NCBI GenBank assembly: GCA_946479615.1
Contig: CAMLGR010000071.1
Coordinates: forward strand, 1 to 23,412
Length of the DNA stretch: 23,412 nt
Source: an uncultured Bacteroidota bacterium
Lineage (GTDB): Bacteria > Bacteroidota > Bacteroidia > Chitinophagales > Chitinophagaceae
Direction: 5' to 3'
Each line of letters starts with the position of its first letter. The first letter of the stretch is position 1. The notes beneath the pieces were generated by a model that worked only from the letters and a program-made list of their open reading frames with translations, ran no database searches and was not told where the DNA came from. The translations under genes and the position numbers were made by a program. Of the stretch, positions 14,627 through 21,863 are shown in pieces.

Positions 14627-15460
14627 ATGCCTGATTTAAAAGCAATTGCATCGCAGATAAGACGTGATATCCTCCGTATGGTACATGGTTCCAAAAGCGG
14701 TCATCCCGGTGGTTCGCTGGGTTGTACAGACTATTTTACAGCCCTGTATTTCAAAGCCATGAAACATAATCCTTCGTTCGATATGAACGCTACGAATGAA
14801 GACGTATTCTTTCTTTCCAACGGGCATATTTCACCTGTTTTTTATTCGACACTGGCCCGCTCCGGGTACTTCGATATTAAGGAATTGGCCACTTTCCGCA
14901 AGATCAATTCCAGGCTCCAGGGACACCCTGCTACGCATGAACATCTGCCTGGCATCCGGATTGCCAGCGGTTCCCTCGGACAAGGCATGAGCGCCGCTAT
15001 AGGCGCGGCTTTGACCAAAAAACTGAATAAAGAAAGCAACCTCGTTTTCTCCCTTCACGGCGATGGCGAACTCGACGAAGGACAGATATGGGAAGCGGTT
15101 ATGTTTGCTGCCCATCATAAAGTAGATAACCTGATCTCCACGATCGATTGGAACGGCCAGCAGATCGATGGCCCTACGGATAAGGTCATGAGCCTCGGTA
15201 ATATAAGAGAAAAGTTCAATGCATTTGGCTGGACCACCCTCGAAATGAATGGCAATGATATGGATGATGTAGTGGCTGTTCTTGACAAGGCAAAATCACT
15301 GACCGGCCAGGGCAAACCCATTGCAATAATGATGCATACGATCATGAGCAAAGGCGTTGACTTCATGGAAAATGATCATAACTGGCATGGTGTAGCTCCG
15401 AATGATGAACAGCTTGCCAAAGCGCTGGCGCAGTTGCCTGAGACATTGGGAGACTATTAA
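14627..15460 (+). CDS. Transketolase, N-terminal (TPP-binding) subunit
   Basis: Half of a split transketolase, which shuttles two-carbon ketol groups in the non-oxidative pentose phosphate pathway. The 277 residues cover only the pyrophosphate-binding half: SGHPGGSLGCTD at 24-35, GHPATHEHLPGI at 99-110, GSLGQGMSAAIGAA at 115-128 and the TPP motif HGDGELDEGQIWEA at 144-157, with the asparagine at 176 (DWNGQQIDGP). The pyrimidine-binding C-terminal half, needed for activity, is normally a separate adjacent gene in split systems. Here the next gene is a convergent permease, so the partner must lie elsewhere. It ends with a normal stop and no sign of a frameshift into a downstream transketolase half. 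A 229-bp AT-rich region upstream carries the likely promoter. Confidence 0.93.
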   Translation: MPDLKAIASQIRRDILRMVHGSKSGHPGGSLGCTDYFTALYFKAMKHNPSFDMNATNEDVFFLSNGHISPVFYSTLARSGYFDIKELATFRKINSRLQGHPATHEHLPGIRIASGSLGQGMSAAIGAALTKKLNKESNLVFSLHGDGELDEGQIWEAVMFAAHHKVDNLISTIDWNGQQIDGPTDKVMSLGNIREKFNAFGWTTLEMNGNDMDDVVAVLDKAKSLTGQGKPIAIMMHTIMSKGVDFMENDHNWHGVAPNDEQLAKALAQLPETLGDY

Positions 15461-15462
15461 AT

Positions 15463-15505
15463 GATTTGGAGATCGGGAATTAGTTAATTTTCAAATTTCC
15501 AAATC
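15463..15505. terminator. Imperfect hairpin between convergent genes
   Basis: GATTTGGA (15463-15470) pairs with TCCAAATC (15498-15505), and an inner AATTA-GT-TAATT can also fold. It lies just after the transketolase stop and 7 bp before the permease stop on the other strand. Confidence 0.5.
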
Positions 15506-15511
15506 TCTCTC

Positions 15512-16735
15512 CTACTCACTTCTTAACGAAAATTCCTGCGTAGCCGCTTTGCGGGAGGGCAGCCAGGAAGCCAGGATGGCAATGATGAAGACAGTAGCTG
15601 CCACCAGTAAATAATCCATAGCTCTTGGTTTTACCGGGAAATAATCGATCAGGAAAGAACCTCCTTCCAGCGCAATAAGATGAAATGTCTTTTGCAGGTA
15701 GATAGTGAATGAAGCCAGCAGCATTCCTATTACCGTACCAATAGCTGCCAGCAATAATCCTTCGCTTAAGAATATCTTCTGAATAAAATTCCGGTTGCCA
15801 CCCAGTGCATATAATACACTGATGTCTTTTTGTTTTTCCAGCACCAGCATGGTCAATGCTCCAATGATCGTAAATGATGCCACGACCAGGATCAAACTCA
15901 ACACACTGTAAATGATCCAGCGTTCAATGTTCATTACGGAATAAAGATTCTGGTTCTGCTGGTAACGCGTTTGCACTTTGTAACGATCACCCATGATCTT
16001 TTCCAGTTGTTTTTGTATGGCTTCCGCCTGCAAGGGATCGCGCAGACTTATTTCCGCAGCACTGTATTGATCAGGACCCAGCCTCAATGCCTTTTTAATA
16101 AACCCGATATTGGTGATCGCGTATTTGTTATCGAAATCCTGCTGGATGATGAAGGCAGAAGACGTGCGGATCGAATCGTTGCTGATATCGTTCAGCGGAT
16201 CGATCTGTTCGGAACTGCTTTTGCGGGGTAAATAAACCTTAAGAATAAAAATATTCTTATCGGCCTGTATTCCCAATGCTCCTTCCACACCGGCGCCCAG
16301 TACCAGTTTGGGTATTTCCTCATTGCCCAGGTCATATTCACCTTTGACAATATGATCTGCAACGCCGGTTACATAGCGGTAATTATCATCTACTCCTTTC
16401 AGATAAGCCACGGATTGATATTCGCCGTTTTGCAATAGCGCCTTTTCCTCTACTATCAGTGAAAAGTTCTTAATCCCATTGATTCCTTTCAACTGCTGTA
16501 GCTGCGCAGGTGTAAGCGTGATATTTTTTCCCGAAGCAGGAGATATTTTCAGATCGGTATAAAAAGAGGAATATAACGATTTTACCAGATCCTCAAACCC
16601 GTTGAAGACACTTAACACCAGGATGAGCGCATATGTAACCAGGATAATGGCAACGATACTTACCCATGCGATCACATTGATGGCATTGGTAGATTTTTTT
16701 GCTTTGAAATAGCGCCAGGCGAAAAGAAAATGCAA
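15512..16735 (-). CDS. LolC/LolE-type ABC transporter permease (FtsX-like)
   Basis: Inner-membrane permease subunit, probably of the lipoprotein-releasing complex that passes lipoproteins towards the outer membrane with a LolD ATPase encoded elsewhere. The 407 residues show the MacB/LolC layout: one helix at about 20-44, a periplasmic domain at 45-268, then three helices near 270-297, 318-342 and 372-396. The opening FLFAWRYFKAKKSTNAINVIAW matches the family N-terminus (FIAxRYL..KK..N.IN.I). The start is TTG at 16735: an in-frame TAA lies six codons upstream, no ATG intervenes, and starting later would remove the conserved N-terminus. It follows rbfA on the same strand across 154 bp that contain a hairpin. 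rbfA followed by such a permease is a recurrent Bacteroidota arrangement. Confidence 0.88.
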   Translation of the reverse strand: MHFLFAWRYFKAKKSTNAINVIAWVSIVAIILVTYALILVLSVFNGFEDLVKSLYSSFYTDLKISPASGKNITLTPAQLQQLKGINGIKNFSLIVEEKALLQNGEYQSVAYLKGVDDNYRYVTGVADHIVKGEYDLGNEEIPKLVLGAGVEGALGIQADKNIFILKVYLPRKSSSEQIDPLNDISNDSIRTSSAFIIQQDFDNKYAITNIGFIKKALRLGPDQYSAAEISLRDPLQAEAIQKQLEKIMGDRYKVQTRYQQNQNLYSVMNIERWIIYSVLSLILVVASFTIIGALTMLVLEKQKDISVLYALGGNRNFIQKIFLSEGLLLAAIGTVIGMLLASFTIYLQKTFHLIALEGGSFLIDYFPVKPRAMDYLLVAATVFIIAILASWLPSRKAATQEFSLRSE

Positions 16736-16757
16736 CGCGTAAGGTTTAAGAGTTTAA

Positions 16758-16880
16758 GGATTGAATGGTGTAAGCATTGCCGTAGATAAAAAAGATGTTA
16801 TGATCAGCCTGTTTTTAACGGGGAAAGTTAATAAGGTTTAAGAAGGTTTCCTGTTAAACAACCTTTAAACCATTCAACCC
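16758..16880. repeat. Imperfect inverted repeat and nested hairpin between rbfA and the permease gene
   Basis: GGATTGAATGGTGTAA at 16758-16773 pairs 14 of 16 with TTAAACCATTCAACCC at 16865-16880. A second hairpin is nested at its right side: GGTTTAAGAAGGTT near 16835-16848 against AACCTTTAAACC at 16859-16870, with a 2-nt bulge. It begins 10 bp past the rbfA stop and may end or attenuate rbfA transcripts. Confidence 0.6.
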
Positions 16881-16889
16881 TTTCAACGT

Positions 16890-17252
16890 CTATTCTTCTC
16901 CCGGTGGTTTGATCTTTTTAAACAGCTCTTCCATTTTGAACACGTGATCCAGTGTATCATCTTTAAAAAATCGCAATACGGGTATGCTGCGCAACTGGTG
17001 TCTTACCCTGCCAGCCAGTTCTTTTTTTATTTCATGATGACGGTCATCGATCTTTTTGATAGCGGTATCCACATCTTTTACCTGGAAAAAACTAAGGTAA
17101 AAACGGGCTTCCAGCAGGTCGGGTGTCACTTTTACGGCAGAAATCGAAACCATTCCTCCATCGATCATATTCAATCCAAAACGCTGAAAGATCAGGTTGA
17201 TCTCTTCATTGAGCAAGCCTGCTATCTGTTTCTGTCTTTTTCCTTCCTCCAT
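16890..17252 (-). CDS. rbfA: 30S ribosome-binding factor A
   Basis: Binds free 30S subunits and assists late 16S rRNA maturation. The 120 residues starting at ATG 17252 (MEEGKRQKQIAGLLNEEI) fit the family. Further matches are the central VSISAVKVTPDLLEARFYLSF, giving the KH-type beta-alpha-beta core, and the C-terminal RVRHQLRSIPVLRFFKDDTLDH. The latter carries the conserved R-x-P-x-L-x-F-x-x-D-x-x-x-D-x pattern. The open frame extends to a GTG at 17288, but the extra 12 residues are not family-like. It is divergent from the ABC exporter at 17357 and upstream of the LolC/E-like permease gene. Confidence 0.95.
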   Translation of the reverse strand: MEEGKRQKQIAGLLNEEINLIFQRFGLNMIDGGMVSISAVKVTPDLLEARFYLSFFQVKDVDTAIKKIDDRHHEIKKELAGRVRHQLRSIPVLRFFKDDTLDHVFKMEELFKKIKPPGEE

Positions 17253-17356
17253 AATATTATTGTTTACCGCTATTATTTGCCGCTTCACCGGTTAAAGCTT
17301 CGGCGGACGCTGTAAAATTAGTTACTTTGCCCCGTTTAAGCGATTTATAGAAGATA

Positions 17357-19162
17357 ATGAAGAAATATTCAAGGATTTTCGGGTATCTCAAAAAGCAAAA
17401 AGGTGAATTAGGCCTTTATTTCCTTTGTACCATACTGGCAACACTGTTTGGTGTGATCTCTATCGGCATGCTGATCCCTTTTTTCGGGTTGATCTTTGAC
17501 ACCGGCCAGCCGGGCATGCCTTTTATCAAATCCAACGTATTAGGTTCTTTTATTACCGATTCACTGATCAATATTAAGGCCGAATACGGAAAGATCAGCG
17601 CCCTGGGTGTGGTATGCCTGTTTATCATCACGGCTACTTTTTTAAAGAACCTGTTTATTTACCTGTCCAACCGTATTTCAGTACCTCTTCGCACGTCCAT
17701 TATCACGCAATTACGAAGCGATCTCTACGATAAGATCCTTTTCTTACCCATTGGTTATTTCACCGAGAAAAAGAAAGGAGACATTATTTCACGCATGACC
17801 AATGATATCGGCGAGATCGAGGCATCGGTAGTAGGTATGCTGGATGGTATGATCAAAGACCCGCTGACCGTGCTGGGCTATCTGACTTTCCTGGTCATCA
17901 TTTCACCCAAATTGTCTTTATTCCTGTTGATCCTGTTGCCGGTAACGGGTCTGATCATCGGCAGGGTGAGCCGGAAATTAAAACGCCAGTCGCAGGATGC
18001 GGCTGTCAAACTCGGGGAAGGTCTTTCCATTCTTGATGAAACATTAGGAGGATTGCGGGTGATCAAAGCGTTCCTGGCCGAGAAATTATTAAGCGGACGT
18101 TTTCATACGATCAATAAAGAGTTGTTTCATATCCGCAAAAAAATGGGCGCCCGTCGGGACCTGGCTTCTCCTCTTACTGAATTATTGGGTGTAATTGTAT
18201 TGTGCACCATTCTCTATTTTGGTGGCACGATGGTGATCAATGGCAATGGATTGCATGGTGAAGAACTGATGACCTATATCGCTTCTTTCGCATTGATCAT
18301 TAACCCGGCCAAGAATATCTCTACTTCATTTTTTAATATTCAGCGGGGCGCTGCTGCACTGATAAGAGTGGAAGAAGTATTGAACACACCTGTTTTGGTA
18401 CAGGATAAAGCCGATGCCAAAACACTTCCTTCTTTCAATGATAAAATTGAATTCAGGGATGTAGTATTTTATTATGATGATGCGCTGATACTGGACAGGG
18501 TCAACCTCGTGATTGAAAAAGGAAAGACGATCGCACTGGTGGGTTCATCGGGCGCTGGTAAATCAACCCTGGCCGACCTGGTACCACGTTTTCATGATGT
18601 TACTTCCGGCGAATTACTGATCGATGGTGTAAATATCAAGGATTATACATTGCATTCCTTACGCGGGTTAATGAGTATCGTTACACAGGAGCCTATTCTT
18701 TTCAACGATACCATTGCCAACAATATAAAACTGGGTAAAGAAAATGCAACCGATGAAGAAGTGATAGCTGCTGCGAAAGTGGCCAATGCCCATCATTTTA
18801 TTACACAAAAAGAAGAAGGATACGATAATAATATCGGCGACCGTGGCAATAAACTCAGTGGTGGTGAAAGACAACGGCTGACCATTGCCAGGGCCGTGGT
18901 AAAAAATCCGCCAATACTTATACTGGATGAAGCAACTTCTTCACTCGATACCGAAAGCGAGCGGCTGGTGCAGGATGCGATCAATAATATGATGCAGAAC
19001 CGTACGAGTATTGTGATCGCTCACCGTCTTTCTACTATCCGTCATGCGGATGAGATCATTGTTTTACAAAAAGGAAAGATCGTCGAACGCGGTACGCATG
19101 ACCAATTAATAGAACAGAATGGTTTTTATAAGAAGCTGGTGGATATGCAGGAGGTGAAATGA
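17357..19162 (+). CDS. MsbA-type ABC exporter (fused permease and ATPase)
   Basis: Homodimeric half-transporter, most likely a lipid or lipid-A-core flippase by similarity to MsbA, though drug exporters share the layout. It has 601 residues. The six-helix membrane domain spans about 15-325, including the coupling-helix signature GYFTEKKKGDIISRMTNDI at 133-151. The nucleotide-binding domain follows at about 360-600. Walker A is GSSGAGKST at 396-404, the Q-loop is TQEP at 443-446, the ABC signature LSGGERQ is at 500-506, Walker B is LILDEATSSLD at 521-531, and the H-loop follows in VIAHRLST. A degenerate -7 box, TTACTTTG, at 17322-17329 lies 27 bp before the ATG. It is monocistronic and ends 8 bp before a long perfect inverted repeat. 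Confidence 0.93.
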   Translation: MKKYSRIFGYLKKQKGELGLYFLCTILATLFGVISIGMLIPFFGLIFDTGQPGMPFIKSNVLGSFITDSLINIKAEYGKISALGVVCLFIITATFLKNLFIYLSNRISVPLRTSIITQLRSDLYDKILFLPIGYFTEKKKGDIISRMTNDIGEIEASVVGMLDGMIKDPLTVLGYLTFLVIISPKLSLFLLILLPVTGLIIGRVSRKLKRQSQDAAVKLGEGLSILDETLGGLRVIKAFLAEKLLSGRFHTINKELFHIRKKMGARRDLASPLTELLGVIVLCTILYFGGTMVINGNGLHGEELMTYIASFALIINPAKNISTSFFNIQRGAAALIRVEEVLNTPVLVQDKADAKTLPSFNDKIEFRDVVFYYDDALILDRVNLVIEKGKTIALVGSSGAGKSTLADLVPRFHDVTSGELLIDGVNIKDYTLHSLRGLMSIVTQEPILFNDTIANNIKLGKENATDEEVIAAAKVANAHHFITQKEEGYDNNIGDRGNKLSGGERQRLTIARAVVKNPPILILDEATSSLDTESERLVQDAINNMMQNRTSIVIAHRLSTIRHADEIIVLQKGKIVERGTHDQLIEQNGFYKKLVDMQEVK

Positions 19163-19170
19163 TGAATGAA

Positions 19171-19258
19171 AATGATGAATTAAGAATTATGAATGGGAGT
19201 ATACCAGAAGTTAATGTTTTACTGTTATGCTCCCATTCATAATTCTTAATTCATCATT
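19171..19258. repeat. Long inverted repeat between convergent genes, perfect 29-bp arms
   Basis: Arms 19171-19199 (AATGATGAATTAAGAATT...) and 19230-19258 are exact complements around a 30-nt loop. It starts 8 bp after the ABC exporter stop and ends 8 bp before the acyl-CoA dehydrogenase stop. This makes it a likely bidirectional terminator, although the arms are far longer than that needs. The arms are built from a near-periodic ATGAATTA/AGAATTATGAAT motif. Confidence 0.85.
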
Positions 19259-19266
19259 CACACATT

Positions 19267-20406
19267 CTACTTCAGCACTTCTCTCGAAATAACCACTTTC
19301 TGAATCTCACTGGTTCCTTCTCCTATCGTACAGAGTTTTGAATCGCGGTAATATTTTTCTACAGGGAAATCTTTCGTATACCCATAACCACCGAAGATCT
19401 GTACGGCATCCGTAGATACTTTAACAGCTATTTCGCTGGCATAATATTTTGCCATCGCCCCTGCTTTGGTCACCGCTTCGCCGCGGTTTTTCAGATCGCA
19501 GGCCTGCAGGGTCAGCAGGTCTGCCGCCATGATCTCGGTCGCCATATCAGCGAGTTTAAAAGAGATGCCCTGGAAATTAGAAATGGGCTGGTCAAACTGG
19601 TGGCGTTCCTGTGAATATTGTAAAGCCGCTTCATACGCGCCTTTCGCAATACCCAATGACAAAGAAGCGATAGATATACGACCCCCATCCAATACTTTCA
19701 ATGATTGTTTGAAACCATCTCCTATTTCACCGAGACGATTGGCATCGGGCACCCGGCAATTATCAAAGATCATTTCCGCCGTTTCACTGGCGCGCATACC
19801 CAGTTTATTTTCTTTCTTACCGGCACTGAAACCTTTGGTTCCGCGTTCGACAACAAAGGCAGTAGCATTGTTCTTTGCTCTCGGCTCCCCGGTACGGCAG
19901 ATCACTACTGCTATATCACCGCTTTTTCCATGGGTGATCCAGCTTTTGGTACCATTGATGACCCAGTCATTCCCATCTTTCACGGCGGTGGTTTTCATAT
20001 TTCCTGCATCACTGCCGGTGCCGGGTTCTGTCAGTCCCCAGGCGCCTATCCATTCGGCTGTCGCCAGTTTGGGTAAATATTTTTTCTTTTGTTCTGCATT
20101 TCCGAATGCCATTATGTGACCCGTGCACAGGGAATTATGGGCGGCTACGCTTAACCCGATAGAACCGCATACCTTGGCTATTTCTTCGATCACTGTTTTA
20201 TATTCGTAATAGGATAAACCTGCGCCACCATATTCTTCAGGAACAAGTACACCCATCATACCCAGTTTGCCCATTTCTTTAAAAATGTGCACAGGAAATT
20301 CCTGGCTTTCATCCCATGTCATGACATGTGGTTTGATATGCTGACGGGCAAAATCACGCGCCATTTGCGCTACCTGTGCTGTTACTTCTGAAACCTGGAA
20401 ATCCAT
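19267..20406 (-). CDS. Acyl-CoA dehydrogenase
   Basis: FAD enzyme that introduces the alpha-beta double bond in acyl-CoA, in fatty acid or branched-chain amino acid breakdown. The 379 residues from the ATG at 20406 match the short/branched-chain group. Signatures seen are [38 protein letters not shown], the FAD-binding [13 protein letters not shown] region, [24 protein letters not shown] and [20 protein letters not shown]. The C-terminal [10 protein letters not shown] puts the likely catalytic base at E363, as in butyryl-CoA dehydrogenases. The open frame runs upstream to 20538, but that segment has no family similarity and holds a hairpin and an operator-like palindrome. It is therefore leader sequence. 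Substrate chain length cannot be fixed. Confidence 0.95.
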   Translation of the reverse strand: MDFQVSEVTAQVAQMARDFARQHIKPHVMTWDESQEFPVHIFKEMGKLGMMGVLVPEEYGGAGLSYYEYKTVIEEIAKVCGSIGLSVAAHNSLCTGHIMAFGNAEQKKKYLPKLATAEWIGAWGLTEPGTGSDAGNMKTTAVKDGNDWVINGTKSWITHGKSGDIAVVICRTGEPRAKNNATAFVVERGTKGFSAGKKENKLGMRASETAEMIFDNCRVPDANRLGEIGDGFKQSLKVLDGGRISIASLSLGIAKGAYEAALQYSQERHQFDQPISNFQGISFKLADMATEIMAADLLTLQACDLKNRGEAVTKAGAMAKYYASEIAVKVSTDAVQIFGGYGYTKDFPVEKYYRDSKLCTIGEGTSEIQKVVISREVLK

Positions 20407-20440
20407 ATAAGAATTAGTATTAAATAATATGTTACAAAGA

Positions 20441-20477
20441 GTGCCACCCTGTTTCGCCTTGCGAAATAAAGTGGCAC
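20441..20477. promoter_or_regulatory. Nested hairpin in the acyl-CoA dehydrogenase leader
   Basis: Outer stem GTGCCAC (20441-20447) with GTGGCAC (20471-20477), and an inner stem TTTCGC (20452-20457) with GCGAAA (20461-20466) around CTT. It lies 35 bp upstream of the ATG at 20406 and could be an operator or a leader-RNA structure. Confidence 0.5.
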
Positions 20478-20552
20478 ATCCTTCACCTTCTGTGATCTTT
20501 GGGCAAGCAATCAGAAAAGGCAACGCAAGATAAGTCAAGTTTTAAAATTATA

Positions 20553-20566
20553 CTAACAATTGTTAG
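20553..20566. promoter_or_regulatory. Perfect 14-bp palindrome, operator candidate
   Basis: CTAACAATTGTTAG is fully self-complementary. It lies 12 bp after the metallo-hydrolase stop and about 147 bp upstream of the acyl-CoA dehydrogenase start. The form resembles TetR-type operators that often control acyl-CoA dehydrogenase genes; the regulator is not in this window. Confidence 0.45.
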
Positions 20567-20578
20567 CTTAATTTATTT

Positions 20579-21355
20579 TTAAAACTCCAGTTCCAGCCGG
20601 TCCCAGGCTAAGTGTATCCCCGGAGGAAGTTCCTTTTCAATGACTTCATGAAGTCCCAATTGGTGAGAGATGTGCGTAAAATAAGCGGTAGGAATGTTCA
20701 ATTCCTGTACCAAAGCAATTGCTTCTTCCAGGCTGAAATGAGAAATATGTGTTTCTTTTCTCAATGCATTCAGCACGAGCACTTCGGTTCCTTTTATTTT
20801 TTCTTTCTCTGCATCTTCTATCCTGTTCGCATCAGTTATATAAGTAAATTTTCCAAAGCGAAAACCCATGACCGGCATTTTCAGGTGCCATACAGGGATG
20901 GGCAATATAGGTATGTCGCCTACCGTGAACGGATCAGTCGTGATCGTATTCAGGTTAAGCTGGGGTATACCCGGGTATTTCTTATCGGAAAATGCATAAT
21001 AGAAGTCCCTGCGCAATGCTTCCACCGTTAAAGGATCCGCATAGACTTCCATCGGCTTTTTAGTGAGATAATTAAATGCCCGCACATCATCCAGTCCTGC
21101 AATGTGGTCTTTATGCGAGTGAGTAAATACAACGGCATCCAGCTTTCTTACATTTTCGCGTAGCATCTGGTAGCGAAAATCCGGACCTGTATCGACTACC
21201 AGCGTAGTTGCAGCCGATTTGACCATGATGCTCGAACGAAGTCGTTTGTCTTTTTTGTTGGTAGAACGGCACACTTCGCAATCGCACCCGATCATCGGAA
21301 CCCCGCTGCTCGTACCGGTACCAAGAAATGTTATTTTAAGAGAAGGATAGGCCAC
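20579..21355 (-). CDS. PhnP-like MBL-fold metallo-hydrolase
   Basis: A 258-residue metallo-beta-lactamase-fold phosphodiesterase-like enzyme. The N-terminal FLGTGTSSGVPMIGCDCEVC at 10-29 includes three cysteines (24, 26, 29), in the CxCxxC arrangement that binds a structural zinc in PhnP-type proteins. The catalytic metal motif is THSHKDH at 78-84, followed by D89/D90 in AGLDD. Further ligands are probably H157 in VWHLKMP, D175 in ITDAN and a histidine of FTHISHQLGLH near the C-terminus. PhnP cleaves cyclic phosphodiesters, but there are no phn genes here, so the substrate is open. The start is GTG at 21355, which places MAYPSLKITFLGTG as expected; no better ATG exists upstream. An imperfect inverted repeat separates it from the upstream 93-residue gene. 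Confidence 0.88.
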   Translation of the reverse strand: MAYPSLKITFLGTGTSSGVPMIGCDCEVCRSTNKKDKRLRSSIMVKSAATTLVVDTGPDFRYQMLRENVRKLDAVVFTHSHKDHIAGLDDVRAFNYLTKKPMEVYADPLTVEALRRDFYYAFSDKKYPGIPQLNLNTITTDPFTVGDIPILPIPVWHLKMPVMGFRFGKFTYITDANRIEDAEKEKIKGTEVLVLNALRKETHISHFSLEEAIALVQELNIPTAYFTHISHQLGLHEVIEKELPPGIHLAWDRLELEF

Positions 21356-21387
21356 GGGAGTAAAAATAAGAAATAAGGAACAGAGAA

Positions 21388-21440
21388 ATAAGAAATGAGA
21401 AAGTAACTGCCGATCGGACCTTCACTTTCTCATTCCTTAT
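21388..21440. repeat. Intergenic inverted repeat upstream of the metallo-hydrolase
   Basis: ATAAGAAATGAGAAAGT (21388-21404) pairs with 21424-21440 at 16 of 17, including 11 perfect bp next to the loop. Weaker pairing reaches outward to about 21366 and 21460, giving arms rich in AGAAATAAG words. It lies between two same-strand genes. Confidence 0.7.
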
Positions 21441-21457
21441 TCTTTATTTTTCATTTC

Positions 21458-21739
21458 TTATTTCTCATTGTCTTCCGTCTCCAGCTTTGAAATGATATTC
21501 AGGTAAAGTTTTTTGGATTCTTCCGTCAATACATCGGTATTGATCTCGAGTTGAGGGATGAGGTCGAGCAGGGTGTTGATACGACCTTCTGTTTGAAGGA
21601 ATTTATTAAGAACGACTACTTTTTTTGATTCCAGGATACAATACCCACTTTGAAAAGTACCTCTTTCATAGCGGAGCACGTAACCGGATTCTTCAGGGAT
21701 GCTGTGCAACTTGTCGAGCGTGGATTGTGTATACTTCAT
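21458..21739 (-). CDS. Small uncharacterised protein, 93 residues
   Basis: I do not recognise a named domain. The product is a small soluble acidic protein of 93 residues without signal peptide or membrane helix. The middle reads GYVLRYERGTFQSGYCILESKKVVVLNKFLQTEGRI, suggesting a compact beta sheet, with a helical C-terminus (LTEESKKLYLNIISKLE). The style is that of small conserved Bacteroidota proteins of unknown function. The ATG at 21739 is preferred to an in-frame TTG at 21766, because that TTG is part of a TAATTTTG promoter box. It is upstream of the metallo-hydrolase gene on the same strand, separated by about 100 bp with a hairpin. Confidence 0.75.
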   Translation of the reverse strand: MKYTQSTLDKLHSIPEESGYVLRYERGTFQSGYCILESKKVVVLNKFLQTEGRINTLLDLIPQLEINTDVLTEESKKLYLNIISKLETEDNEK

Positions 21740-21763
21740 GTCCTGTTTATTCGTAATAAGCTC

Positions 21764-21771
21764 CAAAATTA
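21764..21771 (-). promoter_or_regulatory. Candidate -7 box for the 93-residue gene
   Basis: TAATTTTG on the minus strand, an exact TAnnTTTG, 25 bp upstream of the ATG at 21739. Confidence 0.6.
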
Positions 21772-21785
21772 GTTTTATACTTCAA

Positions 21786-21805
21786 GTACTTATCATGTAC
21801 TTATC
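21786..21805. promoter_or_regulatory. Pair of 9-bp direct repeats between divergent promoters
   Basis: GTACTTATC occurs at 21786-21794 and again at 21797-21805, 11 bp apart start to start (one helical turn). The second copy runs into TTATCCACA (21801-21809), a perfect DnaA-box sequence. The pair sits just upstream of the TAATTTTG box of the leftward gene, a good place for a regulator. Confidence 0.4.
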
Positions 21806-21838
21806 CACAAGCTTTTCCGTTTTTGATAACAGGGTTGA

Positions 21839-21846
21839 TATATTTG
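21839..21846 (+). promoter_or_regulatory. Candidate -7 box for the DUF3857 remnant
   Basis: TATATTTG, an exact TAnnTTTG, 17 bp before the ATG at 21864. A TTTG lies at 21822-21825, 13 bp upstream of the box, which is closer than the usual -33 spacing. Confidence 0.55.
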
Positions 21847-21863
21847 GTAACCGCCACTTGTCT

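Noticed and set aside
14627..15460. Truncated full-length transketolase
   Set aside because: The product ends at the normal boundary of N-terminal subunits, and the following 50 bp are a terminator-like hairpin with no remnant of the C-terminal half.
19466..20119. 217-codon open frame on the plus strand
   Set aside because: Fully antisense to the acyl-CoA dehydrogenase, whose motifs are complete; the plus product has no recognisable domain.
20407..20538. 44-residue N-terminal extension of the acyl-CoA dehydrogenase
   Set aside because: Starts at TTG, has no similarity to the family and contains hairpin and operator-like sequence; the ATG at 20406 gives the standard 379 residues.
21801..21809. 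Replication origin because of the TTATCCACA DnaA box
   Set aside because: Only one box is seen, with no cluster, no AT-rich unwinding element and no dnaA, dnaN or similar neighbours; more likely a chance match or regulator site.
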